Origin: Bacteroidetes bacterium 43-16
Lineage (GTDB): Bacteria; Bacteroidota; Bacteroidia; Chitinophagales; Chitinophagaceae
Length of the DNA: 64,000 bases
Reading direction: 5' to 3'
Assembly: GCA_001897525.1 (NCBI GenBank)
Contig: MKTB01000017.1
Span: 390,869 to 454,868 of the forward strand
In this document: one piece after another, positions 43,061 through 52,795 of the stretch
Position numbering within the stretch: the stretch's first letter is position 1
Layout: every line of letters starts with the position of its first letter
Program-made: the position numbers and the translations under genes
Notes under the pieces: model-generated
Seen by the model: only the letters and a program-made list of their open reading frames with translations
Databases searched by the model: none
Told to the model about the DNA's origin: nothing

Positions 43061-45079
43061 TTATTCACCGAAAGCTCTTTTCAGGAGACTTTCTACTTTA
43101 GGCTCACTGCCTCTGAAGGCCTTGAACAATTCCATCGGGTCTTTAGTGCCGCCGGAAGATAATAATACTTTGTACTTAGCGGCTACTTCGGGGTTGAATA
43201 TCCCGTTTTCTTTAAAATATTGAAAAGCATCTGCATCCAACACTTCCGCCCATTTGTAGGAATAATAACCAGCCGCGTAGCCTCCTCCAAAGATATGAGA
43301 GAAGCCGGGACTGGCTGCAGTTTCCGGGTTTAAAGGGTATAAGCTGGTGGCCTGAGTCGCTTCCGTCTCAAAGGATTTGATATCGGCTACTTTTTCTGCC
43401 TGTGTATGATAAGCCATGTCCAGGAGGCCAAAGCCCAGCTGGCGTAAGGTCTGGTAGCCTTCCATGAAGTTTTTACTATCAGAGATGCGCGCGATTTTAT
43501 CATCCGGTAATACTTCACCGGTCTTATAGTGGCGGGCAAAGGTTTTCAGGAATTCCGGCTCGTAGCAATAGTTTTCCAGGAACTGTGAAGGAAGTTCTAC
43601 AAAATCCCATTTCACAGAAGTACCGGACAGACCAGGGTATTGGGTATTGGCCAGCACACCATGTAAGGCATGGCCAAATTCATGGAACAAAGTGGTCACT
43701 TCCTGGAAGCTCAGCAGACTGGGCGTATCGGCTGTAGGTTTGGAGAAATTACATACTACCGAAATATGTGGCCTGTAGTTTTCACCGTCCTGGATGTATT
43801 GGTTTTTATAAGATGTCATCCAGGCCCCGGAACGTTTTCCCTTCCTCGGGTGGTAGTCTACATACAGCAGGGATTTATATTCGCCGTTTTCTGTAATCTT
43901 ATAGGTTTTGACATCCGGATGGTATTTCTGGATGTCCTTCAACTCTGTAAACTCAAGTCCAAAAAGTGTTTTAGCCAATCCAAAGACTGCTTCCTGTACC
44001 TGCTCTAAGGGGAAATAAGGTTTAAGTTCCTCATCGCTCAGGTCAAATTTTTGTTTTCTTAATTTTTCGGCATAGTAGGCATGGTCGTAGCTCTGCATCT
44101 CTTCTATGCCATCTTCCCGGGCCATTGCCTTCAATACCTCGATTTCCTTTTGGGCATAGGGCGTAGCCTTTACCAGCAGTTCCTCCAGGAAGCCGGTCAC
44201 TTTCTCGGGAGTTTTAGCCATTCTTTCTTCCAACACATAGTCTGCATAGTTTGCGTAGCCTAAAAGTTTTGCCTTCTGGTCTCTTAAGGCAATGATCTCG
44301 CGGATCAGGTTTTGATTGTCAAAGTCCCCGCCATCAAAAGATTTCTTTCCATTGGCCAATGCGATCTCCTGCCGCAGTTCCCTGTTGTCGGTATAGGTCA
44401 TCAGGGGCACAAAGCTCGGGTATTGCAGGGTGATCACCCAACCTTCCAGTCCGCGTTCCTGCGCTTCTTCTGCATATTGCGCTAAAATAGCTTCGGGTAT
44501 ACCCGACAAAAGTGCTTTGTCAGTAATGTGTTTGGTATAAGCATTGGTGGCCGCGAGGGCATTTTGTCCGAACTGCAATGATTTCAGGGAAAGTTCTTTG
44601 TTGATCGATTCCAGTGTTTTCTTATCGGCATCGTTCAGCAAGGCACCACTACGCTCAAATCCTTTATAGGTATCATGCAGCAATGTTTTTTGCTCTTCGT
44701 CCAGCTCATATTGCGCTTGCTGATCAAAAACAGTTTTTATCTTTTCAAATAAAGGGATGTTTTGCGCAATCTTCGAGGAATGTGCCGAGAGTAGGGGAGA
44801 CACCTCCTGGGCTATTTGCTGAATTTCATCAGTGGTCTCTGCCGAATTGATATTGAAGAAAATATTGGAAAGTACTTCCAGGCCCTGCCCGGAGTAGGCC
44901 AAAGCTTCAATGACATTTTTAAAATCGGGTGCAGCCGTGTCGGCTACGATAGCATCTATTTCTTTTTCTGCCTGCAGGATCATGGCCTTAAAAGCCGGAA
45001 GGTAATCCGCTGCTTTGATCTGTTCAAAAGGAGCAGATTGAAAGGGGGTATTAAAGGTTGTGGTGAGTATATCAGACAT
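43061..45079 (-). CDS. M3-family oligopeptidase (Dcp/oligopeptidase A type)
   Basis: The 672-residue zinc peptidase has the M3 signature H466-E-F-G-H470 with the third ligand E495 in D-F-V-E-L-P-S-Q, the G-G-G-Y-A-A-G-Y-Y-S-Y-K-W loop (about 598-610), and the long helical N-terminal half typical of the thimet family. No signal peptide is seen, so it probably degrades oligopeptides in the cytoplasm. Dcp and oligopeptidase A cannot be separated by eye. A TATATTTG box (45120-45127) gives it its own promoter. Confidence 0.92.
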   Translation of the reverse strand: MSDILTTTFNTPFQSAPFEQIKAADYLPAFKAMILQAEKEIDAIVADTAAPDFKNVIEALAYSGQGLEVLSNIFFNINSAETTDEIQQIAQEVSPLLSAHSSKIAQNIPLFEKIKTVFDQQAQYELDEEQKTLLHDTYKGFERSGALLNDADKKTLESINKELSLKSLQFGQNALAATNAYTKHITDKALLSGIPEAILAQYAEEAQERGLEGWVITLQYPSFVPLMTYTDNRELRQEIALANGKKSFDGGDFDNQNLIREIIALRDQKAKLLGYANYADYVLEERMAKTPEKVTGFLEELLVKATPYAQKEIEVLKAMAREDGIEEMQSYDHAYYAEKLRKQKFDLSDEELKPYFPLEQVQEAVFGLAKTLFGLEFTELKDIQKYHPDVKTYKITENGEYKSLLYVDYHPRKGKRSGAWMTSYKNQYIQDGENYRPHISVVCNFSKPTADTPSLLSFQEVTTLFHEFGHALHGVLANTQYPGLSGTSVKWDFVELPSQFLENYCYEPEFLKTFARHYKTGEVLPDDKIARISDSKNFMEGYQTLRQLGFGLLDMAYHTQAEKVADIKSFETEATQATSLYPLNPETAASPGFSHIFGGGYAAGYYSYKWAEVLDADAFQYFKENGIFNPEVAAKYKVLLSSGGTKDPMELFKAFRGSEPKVESLLKRAFGE

Positions 45080-45119
45080 GGATCATTATTTTTATAAGAA
45101 AGGCGTTCAAAAACTGTTC

Positions 45120-45127
45120 CAAATATA
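45120..45127 (-). promoter_or_regulatory. -7 promoter element of the M3 peptidase gene
   Basis: TATATTTG on the minus strand, a full TAnnTTTG match, 40 nt before the ATG. Confidence 0.45.
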
Positions 45128-45130
45128 CTG

Positions 45131-45176
45131 AAAAGGGACATGCACTTTCCAGATAAAAGCGCATATCCCTTTTTGT
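45131..45176 (-). terminator. Terminator after the DUF4833 gene
   Basis: On the minus strand GGGATATGCGC pairs with GTGCATGTCCC (one or two G-T pairs) around a 13-base loop, with the stem continued by AAAA/TTTT flanks. Confidence 0.7.
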
Positions 45177-45211
45177 CATTCTTTGCAACCGGATTTTTGC
45201 AGATTTGTCAG

Positions 45212-45802
45212 CTAGGACTTCGGATGTATTCTTTTTTGTACAAGCTTGCCGCTTGCCGTCTCTTTGCCTTTGAATTCGATATAGCCGATATTGGGCGACC
45301 AGAAGGTGCCTCCCGGCTCTATATGGATGTATAAGCGCTGCAATACCATTTCTTCTCCGTCCAGTTGGACGCTGGTCTGGTAAGTGCCGTTGGACAATTG
45401 TTTCAGGTAGAGGGGCACTTTTTCATACCCGGCAAAGCGGAGCTTAAACTGCCCGTCCCTGATCTTCGTGCTTTTAATCCCGAATGCATAGTGGTTCTGG
45501 ATACTGCTGAGGTTCTTTTTTGCTCCTTTCTCGGTATACCTGATCCAGTAAGGTTTGATGGGTTCTTTCTCATTGAGCACGCCATTCTGAAAGTTGAGGT
45601 CATACATGATCGTATTAGCATCAGTAGTTCTTTGCAGGTAGAACTGTGTCTGTTTTGTGAATGAAGGGATGGGAAATTGATCCACGGCCCTGTTCTGCGC
45701 CTGGCCGAAATAAGACAACAGCAGTGCTGCTACAGTCATGCACAGGAACAATAAAAGATCGAATTTAGGTTTGCCGGCACCGGCAAGCGCAGCTTGTTGC
45801 AT
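45212..45802 (-). CDS. DUF4833 exported protein
   Basis: The 196-residue protein has an N-terminal hydrophobic segment (about 16-34, ending F-G-Q-A) that acts as a signal peptide or anchor, then a DUF4833 domain (about 48-185): F-Y-L-Q-R-T-T-D-A-N-T-I-M-Y-D-L-N, I-K-P-Y-W-I-R-Y-T-E-K-G, and L-Y-I-H-I-E-P-G. The function of DUF4833 is unknown. It is a single gene with its own terminator. Confidence 0.8.
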   Translation of the reverse strand: MQQAALAGAGKPKFDLLLFLCMTVAALLLSYFGQAQNRAVDQFPIPSFTKQTQFYLQRTTDANTIMYDLNFQNGVLNEKEPIKPYWIRYTEKGAKKNLSSIQNHYAFGIKSTKIRDGQFKLRFAGYEKVPLYLKQLSNGTYQTSVQLDGEEMVLQRLYIHIEPGGTFWSPNIGYIEFKGKETASGKLVQKRIHPKS

Positions 45803-45969
45803 AAAGGTAAAGTTTTTGGGGAATTAAAAAATAGGTAAAGCACCCGTTTGCCTTTCTTCTGTATATAGGACAGTCAATGGAGCCGCTACCCCTATGAAAG
45901 CTGTTTATTAACCTAGATCAATGCTTTTGTGATTTTAATTAAAGAGTTTTGTAGTTCAATTAGAGCGCT

Positions 45970-47001
45970 ATGGAATTTGGAATATCAATGTTTGGCGATT
46001 TAGCCTTAGATCCGCAAACAAAGAGCAGGAAAGATCCTGCTGAAAGAATGGCCGAAATACTGGAAGAAATAAAACTGGCCGATGAAGTGGGATTAGATGT
46101 TTTTGGTATGGGGGAGCATCATCGTGCCGACTACCTGGTATCGGAGCCGGAGATCTTGCTGGCAGCGGCGGCAAGTATCACGAAAAATATTAAACTGGGT
46201 TCTGCCGTTACGGTATTAAGTTCTGCAGACCCGGTAAGGGTGTATGAGTCCTTCAGTATGCTGGACCTGATCTCTAAGGGCAGGGCAGAGCTGATGGTAG
46301 GCCGGGGCAGCTTTATAGAATCGTTTCCTTTGTTCGGCTTTAACCTGGACGATTATGAAAAATTATTTGAAGAGAAGCTGGACCTGTTACTGGCTTTGAA
46401 TAAAGGCGGCCGTATCAACTGGCGCGGTACTTTAAGAGCTCCTTTGATCGACCAGGAAGTGTTTCCTAAGCCCATGAACGGTAAATTGCCGCTCTGGATA
46501 GCTGCAGGGGGTACGCCGGAATCTGTCTTAAGGGCGGCAAGGCTGGGCCTGCCTTTAACAATAGCTATTATAGGGGGTATGCCTAAGCAGTTTGTGCCTT
46601 TGGTAGCTATGTACCGGGAGCAATGGAAAGCTTTTGGCCATAAAGAAGAGGATTACCAGTTTTCGGTAAATGCACATTTGTTTGTAGGTGATGATGCTTC
46701 TATCAGGGATTGGCACTACCCGGTGTATGCGCGCCAGATGGACCAGATAGGCAGAGACAGGGGATGGCCACCGTTTAGGAAAGAGGTATATGAAGCTACG
46801 GCAGCGCCCGGAGGTGCTTATTTATTTGGCAGTCCCAATGAAGTGATCGATAAATTACTGTATAATCATGAACTGTTTCAGTACACCCGTTTTGTGGGCC
46901 AGATTGATGTAGGCGGACCGGATCATTTAAAAATGATGCGATCAATTGAATTGTTTGGCAGCAAAGTAGTGCCTGAAGTGAAAAAAGCATTAGGGCTTTA
47001 G
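45970..47001 (+). CDS. Luciferase-like (LLM) flavin-dependent oxidoreductase
   Basis: The 343-residue protein is a bacterial-luciferase-like TIM-barrel monooxygenase: the first strand F-G-I-S-M-F-G, E-I-K-L-A-D-E-V-G-L-D-V-F-G-M-G-E-H-H (32-50), L-G-S-A-V-T-V-L-S-S-A-D-P-V-R-V (75-90), G-R-A-E-L-M-V-G-R-G-S (104-114) and P-L-W-I-A-A-G-G-T-P-E-S. It should use FMNH2 and oxygen; the substrate is unknown. It stands alone, followed by the second copy of the CCTATAAGG palindrome. Confidence 0.9.
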   Translation: MEFGISMFGDLALDPQTKSRKDPAERMAEILEEIKLADEVGLDVFGMGEHHRADYLVSEPEILLAAAASITKNIKLGSAVTVLSSADPVRVYESFSMLDLISKGRAELMVGRGSFIESFPLFGFNLDDYEKLFEEKLDLLLALNKGGRINWRGTLRAPLIDQEVFPKPMNGKLPLWIAAGGTPESVLRAARLGLPLTIAIIGGMPKQFVPLVAMYREQWKAFGHKEEDYQFSVNAHLFVGDDASIRDWHYPVYARQMDQIGRDRGWPPFRKEVYEATAAPGGAYLFGSPNEVIDKLLYNHELFQYTRFVGQIDVGGPDHLKMMRSIELFGSKVVPEVKKALGL

Positions 47002-47029
47002 TCCTTATACAGAACTTCGCCGGATAGGG

Positions 47030-47063
47030 AAAACCTATAAGGTTTTTGAAACCTTATAGGTTT
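47030..47063. terminator. Recurrent CCTATAAGG palindrome, copy 2
   Basis: AAACCTATAAGG and CCTTATAGGTTT form a 12-bp stem around TTTTTGAAA-type loop bases between the convergent luciferase-like and pyruvate carboxylase genes. Confidence 0.85.
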
Positions 47064-47081
47064 AATATTTTATGCCCGGAT

Positions 47082-50000
47082 CTATTCAAAAGTAATCACA
47101 AGATCATTTTGGTCGACCATAACACCAGGCGCTAAAGCGATTGACTTTATGGTGCCGGCTTTGGCCGCGCTCACGGTGCTCTCCATTTTCATGGCCTCGA
47201 TAACGAAGAGCGGTGTGCCTGCTGCTACTGTATCTCCGGCCTTAACCAGTATAGCCGATAAGCTACCCTGCAGCGGAGCTCCGGTCTCGGTATCCGGGTT
47301 GCTTACTTTCTGATGGACTGCTTTATTGGATTTAATGGCATTATCCTTTACCAGTACTGTTCTCTGGCCGCCATTGAGTCCGAAGGCTACTTTCCTGATG
47401 CCTGCTTCATCTGGCGGGGAAACGTATAACAGGGTGATATGAATGACTTTTCCCGGCCCGATCTTGATCTCGATCTCTTCCCCGTCGGCTAAGGGATAGT
47501 AGAAGGCCGGTGTAGGCATCTGCTCTACTTTTCCATACTTTTCTACATGTTTATAGTATTCGTCAAACACTTTCGGGAACATCTGGTAGGACAAGAAGTC
47601 CAGGAAATTGGCTTTAGAATAGGTTTCCCGGAAACTTTCAAATGCCTGGTCCAGGTCAATGTCCGGCAAGGACTGTGATTGGGCACTTTGAGCCGGTTCA
47701 TTGCGCAGCATTATTTTCCTTAAGTGCTCGGGGAAGCCTCCATAAGGCACACCAAGATCGCCCCTGAAAAATCCTACTACAGAAGCCGGGAAGGAATGAT
47801 GCTTACTCTCATCCAGCACCTCTTCAGCGCTCAGGTTGTTGGCCGTCATAAACAGGGCCATGTCGCCTACGACCTTACTGCTCGGGGTTACTTTAATGAT
47901 GTCTCCGAAAAGCTGGTTAACGATGGCGTAGTTTGCTTTTATCTGCGGTAGTTTGTCGCCCAGTCCTACTCCTTCGGCCTGCTGGCGCAGGTTGGAGTAC
48001 TGGCCGCCCGGGATCTCATTCTCGTACACTTCTGCTGTAGACGATTTGAGGTCGGACTCGAAAGGGTAGTAGTAGTCGCGTACGGCATCCCAGTAATCGC
48101 TGTGCTCGTTCAGGGAACGCAGGTTCATGCCGGTGTTTTCTCTTTCCTGTCCCTGCAACAGTGCAATCACGGAGTTCATATTGGGCTGGGAGGTAGTGCC
48201 ACTCCAGGAGGCTATGGCACAATCGATACTATCCACACCTGCTTCTATCGCTTTCATGTAGGTCGTGATCTGTGTACCTGCCGTATCATGGGTATGTAAG
48301 GCCAATGGGATGTGTATGGCTTCTCTTATAGCAGGGATGAGCACTTCTGCTGCCTGTGGCTTCAGGAGTCCGGCCATATCTTTTATGGCGATCATATGTG
48401 CCCCGGCATCTTCCAGCCTGCGGGCCAGGTCTACATAGTATTGAAGGCTGTATTTATTGTTGTCTTTTTTAAGCACATCTCCGGTATAGCAGACCGAGGC
48501 CTGGGCGATGGAAGTGGTGTATTTGTTGACATATTCAATGGTCGGCAACATGGACTCCAGGTTATTCAGGGAATCGAATACGCGGAAAATATCAATACCC
48601 TTGTGTGCGGCTTCTTCTACAAATTTACGGATGACATTTTTAGGGTATGCGGAATAGCCTACGGCATTGCTGCCGCGGAACAACATTTGCAGCAGGGTAT
48701 TGGGCATGGCCTTGCTGAGTTGCTGCAGGCGCTCCCAGGGGCACTCATGCAGGAACCTGAGGGCCACATCAAAGGTAGCACCGCCCCATACTTCGGTAGA
48801 GAAGATGCCGCTGTTTTGTTGCGCGAAACTGGCCGCAACGGCCAGCATATCCTTGGAGCGGACCCGGGTGGCCACCAGGGACTGGTGGGCATCTCTGTAG
48901 GTGGTGTCGGTAAACAGGATCTGTTTTTCAGCCCTTATTTTTTGCATCAGGGCATCTCTGCCCAGTTCATTTAACTGGTCTTTATAGCCTTTGGGAAAGC
49001 TGGCTTTGGCATCGAATGCCGGCACTAATGGTTTCCGGAAGGTCCTGGAAGCATCGTAGTGTTTGATGTCGGGATGGCCGTTGACCTTAACGTCTGCCAG
49101 GTAGCTTAATAGTTTGGTAGAAGTATCTTTCAGTTTTCTCAGCTTGAACAGTTCGGGGTGTTCACCGATGAAGTTTACGGTACAGGCCCCTTTACGGAAG
49201 AGTTCATGGCTGATTACATTCTCCAGGAACAGGATATTGGTGGTAACACCGCGCACCCGGAACTCGGACAAGGCGCGTAACATCCTGTTGGCCGTACCGG
49301 AAAGGGTGCGGCCGCTGGCAGTGACCTTCACGATCATGGAATCGAAGAAGGGCGAGATCTTCATGCCCTGGTAGGCAGAACCCTCGTCCAGGCGGATACC
49401 GAAGCCTGCGGCATTGCGGTAAGCGATGAGGGTACCGTAGTCGGGCTTGAAATTGCTTTCGGGATCTTCTGTAGTGATCCGGCATTGTATGGCAAAGCCA
49501 TTTATCTTTAAGCTTTCCTGGGAGGTGATGTAGATCTGGGGATCGGCTAGTTTTACCCCGGAAGCAATCAGGATCTGGCTGCGTACGATATCGATACCGG
49601 TAATTTCTTCGGTAACGGTGTGCTCTACCTGTATCCTCGGATTTACCTCGATGAAGAATACTTCGCCCTGCTGGTCTACGAGGAACTCCACAGTCCCTGC
49701 ATTATTGTAATTAACGGCTTTGGCGATCTTGATCGCGTAGTCATAAACGTTCTGGCGTGCCTGCTCGGGCAGGTTAGGTGCAGGCGCTATTTCCACCACT
49801 TTCTGGAAGCGTCTTTGCACAGAGCAATCCCGCTCAAAGAGGTGAACGATATTGCCGAAGTTATCGGCCAGGAGTTGTACTTCTATATGCTTGGGGTTAT
49901 CAATAAATTTTTCGATAAAAATAGTACCATCGCCAAAAGCTTTTAATGCTTCACTGGAAGCTTCTGCAAAGGAAGCTTTGGCCTCTGCTTTTTCTCTTAC

Positions 50001-50513
50001 CACACGCATACCACGGCCACCACCGCCTGCTGCTGCTTTAAAGATGACTGGAAAACCGATCTGCTCGGCAATATCATCTACTTTATCTATGGCTTCTGCT
50101 GAGAGTATGGCATCTTCGATAACGGGCACCTGAACGGAACGGGCAATTTTCTTGGCAGCGATCTTATCGCCCAACTGCTCCATCACCTCGGGTTGCGGGC
50201 CAACAAAGACAATACCTTCTTCCCGGCAGCGGCGGGCAAATTGTACGTTCTCGCTTAAGAACCCATAGCCGGGATGTATCGCATCTACTTCGTTTTCTTT
50301 AGCCACATGTATGATGGCTTCAATATCCAGGTAAGGTTTTAATGGCTGGTCATCTGCACCTATCTGGTAAGCTTCATCAGCTTTGAACCGGTGCAGGGAA
50401 AAGCGGTCTTCGTAGGTGTAGACCGCTACTGTTGTAATTCTTAACTCAGATGCTGCGCGAAGTACTCTCACTGCGATTTCTCCGCGATTGGCCACTAATA
50501 GTTTTTTGAACAT
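47082..50513 (-). CDS. pyc: Pyruvate carboxylase
   Basis: The 1143-residue single-chain enzyme carboxylates pyruvate to oxaloacetate (anaplerosis). Domains in order: biotin carboxylase (about 1-455; N-R-G-E-I-A at 9-14, G-G-G-G-R-G-M near 165-171, E-V-N-P-R-I-Q-V-E-H), carboxyltransferase TIM barrel (about 530-830; L-F-T-D-T-T-Y-R-D-A-H-Q-S), the allosteric/PYC_OADA linker (about 840-1060), and a biotinyl domain with E-A-M-K-M-E-S, Lys1109. The length matches the alpha4-type family (about 1150). It is monocistronic. Confidence 0.96.
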   Translation of the reverse strand: MFKKLLVANRGEIAVRVLRAASELRITTVAVYTYEDRFSLHRFKADEAYQIGADDQPLKPYLDIEAIIHVAKENEVDAIHPGYGFLSENVQFARRCREEGIVFVGPQPEVMEQLGDKIAAKKIARSVQVPVIEDAILSAEAIDKVDDIAEQIGFPVIFKAAAGGGGRGMRVVREKAEAKASFAEASSEALKAFGDGTIFIEKFIDNPKHIEVQLLADNFGNIVHLFERDCSVQRRFQKVVEIAPAPNLPEQARQNVYDYAIKIAKAVNYNNAGTVEFLVDQQGEVFFIEVNPRIQVEHTVTEEITGIDIVRSQILIASGVKLADPQIYITSQESLKINGFAIQCRITTEDPESNFKPDYGTLIAYRNAAGFGIRLDEGSAYQGMKISPFFDSMIVKVTASGRTLSGTANRMLRALSEFRVRGVTTNILFLENVISHELFRKGACTVNFIGEHPELFKLRKLKDTSTKLLSYLADVKVNGHPDIKHYDASRTFRKPLVPAFDAKASFPKGYKDQLNELGRDALMQKIRAEKQILFTDTTYRDAHQSLVATRVRSKDMLAVAASFAQQNSGIFSTEVWGGATFDVALRFLHECPWERLQQLSKAMPNTLLQMLFRGSNAVGYSAYPKNVIRKFVEEAAHKGIDIFRVFDSLNNLESMLPTIEYVNKYTTSIAQASVCYTGDVLKKDNNKYSLQYYVDLARRLEDAGAHMIAIKDMAGLLKPQAAEVLIPAIREAIHIPLALHTHDTAGTQITTYMKAIEAGVDSIDCAIASWSGTTSQPNMNSVIALLQGQERENTGMNLRSLNEHSDYWDAVRDYYYPFESDLKSSTAEVYENEIPGGQYSNLRQQAEGVGLGDKLPQIKANYAIVNQLFGDIIKVTPSSKVVGDMALFMTANNLSAEEVLDESKHHSFPASVVGFFRGDLGVPYGGFPEHLRKIMLRNEPAQSAQSQSLPDIDLDQAFESFRETYSKANFLDFLSYQMFPKVFDEYYKHVEKYGKVEQMPTPAFYYPLADGEEIEIKIGPGKVIHITLLYVSPPDEAGIRKVAFGLNGGQRTVLVKDNAIKSNKAVHQKVSNPDTETGAPLQGSLSAILVKAGDTVAAGTPLFVIEAMKMESTVSAAKAGTIKSIALAPGVMVDQNDLVITFE

Positions 50514-50551
50514 TTAACCTGGTTTATGTAGGATGATTTTTAATGTATAAA

Positions 50552-50618
50552 AATAAAAAAAGCGTGATGGATATAGCAATTGCAAATGCTTATTTGCTAT
50601 ACTTCACGCTATTTTTTA
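50552..50618 (-). terminator. Terminator after the SBBP/T9SS gene
   Basis: AGCGTGA pairs with TCACGCT outside and ATAGCAA with TTTGCTAT inside; the minus strand continues with a run of seven T. It separates the T9SS gene from pyc. Confidence 0.8.
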
Positions 50619-50692
50619 ATAACAGCCACTCCTCATGAGCAGCTATTATGTTTATAGGTTTAATATAATGAAGATCAAGTGTTTTACTATGT

Positions 50693-52687
50693 TTACTGTT
50701 TGATAAACTTCCTGTTTGCTTTTCCGGTTTTACTTTCCACGCTAATAATGTATAATCCCGGTGAATAGTTGCTTACGTCAATTACTTTTTTATTGGATGC
50801 GCCAAGTATCGCTGTGGACCGGAACACTTTCTGGCCCAGCATATTATAAATACTGACCTGAAATTGATCTTGTCCCGTCTGGTCCAGGTGAAGATTTAGT
50901 TCATTCATCACAGGATTAGGACTGATGCTTAAATTCAGGGTATTTTTTGCCGCGTTGTGTAAAGCGCTGGATTGTTCTATAAACAGAGTATCGGAGTTGA
51001 AGGTACAATTACAGCGATCCAGTACTTTGAGCTTATACACACCCTGGTAGTTGCCGGTAAGTTTATAATAGTTTTGCGGGCCGTTTTGCAGCAATGTGTC
51101 GTTCCGGTACCATTGATAGCTTAAATAACCGGTTTGTGCGATCAGGCTATCATTAGAGCGGTGGAAGGGCAAGGTGAAGGAGGCCGGGCAGATGAACTGC
51201 TCCACTAATTTTCCAAATAAACCTGTTTCTACCTGCAAAGGTTTGGACGGCTGGTAGGCATTTGAACTGCCCAGGTTATCTTTGCTTGTATTACTGATCA
51301 AAAATAAGCTATCATTCAGCCCTAGTGCAAAATCAAAAACGGGTGCATCGTAATTGCTTCCCCAGATGAGTTGCCCGTTATTGCTGAATTTGGAGAGTAC
51401 ACCTCCTATATTAGTATCAATAGGTATGGTACACCCTTTTTGTATGCCTGTAGTGCTGAAGGAGAAGCCGCTTACATAAATGTCCGGGTTAGGACCGTTT
51501 TTCAGCCTTATCCGGTTCTTTGAGAAATTGATATCGAAGGCCATATTAACAGCAATCTGTTCATCCTCCACTTCCTCACCTCCATAGTAAGTGCCCCATA
51601 CTTTTTGTCCGGCACTATTCAGCTTCATCAAAAAGAAGTCTGTGAGCAGCGCTTTATCGGGTTGATGCGTGCCGGGGGTAGCTATTCCTGAATCAATACC
51701 CGTCATACCGAAAAGGTACACATTGGCTGCTGCATCTACAGCCAGGGAACTGATGATGCTGCCCTCCTTTGGATGTATGTAGGTGCTCCAGACCCTTTGG
51801 CCATTAGTATTGAATTTGGCCAGGAAAGAAGTGGGCACCTGAGATAGATTGGCCGTGCTCACCATAGCACCGGGGCTGGCAATATTGGTTACACTTACTG
51901 TGCTACCCACGATGTATATATTATTTTGCTTATCTATCCTGATATCTTTGCTCCATCCTTCACCTCCTCCGCCAAAATAAGTGCCCCAGATCCTTTGACC
52001 TGATGCATTAAATTTCACTAAATAGGCATTTTTACCGGTATTGGTATTGGGGATAGGATAAAAATTTGGTTGATAGGTGCCCGCGGTGGCAATATCTGTG
52101 GTATTATAGGTAAGCCCAAACATACACACATCATTATTTTCGTCTATTGCAAGCAGACTGCCATAGGGGGTGATGTTGATGCGCTCATTGTAGTAGGAGC
52201 CCCATAATCTTTGTCCCTGGGGGTTGAACTTCACCAGGAAGTCTGCACCATCGGTAAGCAAACTGGTTTTAAAGGCCCCGGGGGTGGCTATGCCGGATGC
52301 ACTATTGGTATAGCCGGAGACATAGATATTACCTGTTTTGTCCAAAGCCAGGCCGGGATTGGTTTCTCTTTTATTGCCACCGTAATAGGTAAACCATACC
52401 AGTTCACCTGCTGTAGTAAACTTTGCCAGGAAAATATCCAGGTGCTCTATAGGATCGCTGCTTGAATTATTTAAACTGGGCTGATGTACCCCTGAGGTGC
52501 CCAGGTCCGGTTCTGCGCTGGTGCCCACCATATAGAAATGTTTAGATACGGTATCAAATTCAATACTGCAGATCTTGGTATTGCCATAGCCGAAATAGCT
52601 GGTCCAGTTTTTAGACAGGTTTGCTTTTGTATGGGTATGAAATAAGGAAAGGATGAGTGTAAATAGAATAAAATTTAATGTTCTCAT
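50693..52687 (-). CDS. T9SS cargo protein with SBBP propeller repeats
   Basis: The 664-residue protein has a signal peptide (about 1-22), about seven SBBP-type beta-propeller repeats (about 25-490; the core F-L-A-K-F/L-V-K-F-N-x-x-G-Q-R-x-W-G-T-Y-Y-G-G recurs about every 55-60 residues, each followed by D-x-x-x-N-I-Y-V-x-G), an Ig-like domain (about 505-575; S-Y-Q-W-Y-R-N-D) and a T9SS type A sorting domain (S-P-N-P near 592, ending G-K-A-N-R-K-F-I-K-Q). It is a secreted or surface-attached protein of unknown ligand, with its own promoter box and terminator. Confidence 0.85.
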   Translation of the reverse strand: MRTLNFILFTLILSLFHTHTKANLSKNWTSYFGYGNTKICSIEFDTVSKHFYMVGTSAEPDLGTSGVHQPSLNNSSSDPIEHLDIFLAKFTTAGELVWFTYYGGNKRETNPGLALDKTGNIYVSGYTNSASGIATPGAFKTSLLTDGADFLVKFNPQGQRLWGSYYNERINITPYGSLLAIDENNDVCMFGLTYNTTDIATAGTYQPNFYPIPNTNTGKNAYLVKFNASGQRIWGTYFGGGGEGWSKDIRIDKQNNIYIVGSTVSVTNIASPGAMVSTANLSQVPTSFLAKFNTNGQRVWSTYIHPKEGSIISSLAVDAAANVYLFGMTGIDSGIATPGTHQPDKALLTDFFLMKLNSAGQKVWGTYYGGEEVEDEQIAVNMAFDINFSKNRIRLKNGPNPDIYVSGFSFSTTGIQKGCTIPIDTNIGGVLSKFSNNGQLIWGSNYDAPVFDFALGLNDSLFLISNTSKDNLGSSNAYQPSKPLQVETGLFGKLVEQFICPASFTLPFHRSNDSLIAQTGYLSYQWYRNDTLLQNGPQNYYKLTGNYQGVYKLKVLDRCNCTFNSDTLFIEQSSALHNAAKNTLNLSISPNPVMNELNLHLDQTGQDQFQVSIYNMLGQKVFRSTAILGASNKKVIDVSNYSPGLYIISVESKTGKANRKFIKQ

Positions 52688-52712
52688 GCAATGGGGTTTA
52701 ATGGGTTATCTT

Positions 52713-52720
52713 CAAATTTA
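52713..52720 (-). promoter_or_regulatory. -7 promoter element of the SBBP/T9SS gene
   Basis: TAAATTTG on the minus strand, 25 nt before the ATG and just after the rpsB terminator. Confidence 0.45.
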
Positions 52721-52738
52721 CAAAAAATCCGGGCAATA

Positions 52739-52774
52739 AAAAATGCCTTGCTTAGTACTAAGCAAGGCATTTTA
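52739..52774 (-). terminator. Terminator of the rplM-rpsI-rpsB operon
   Basis: AAAATGCCTTGCTTA and its exact complement form a 15-bp stem around GTAC. It lies 21 bp after the rpsB stop, where many Bacteroidota have tsf. Confidence 0.9.
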
Positions 52775-52795
52775 TTAAAAGGCTTTTTGAAAATA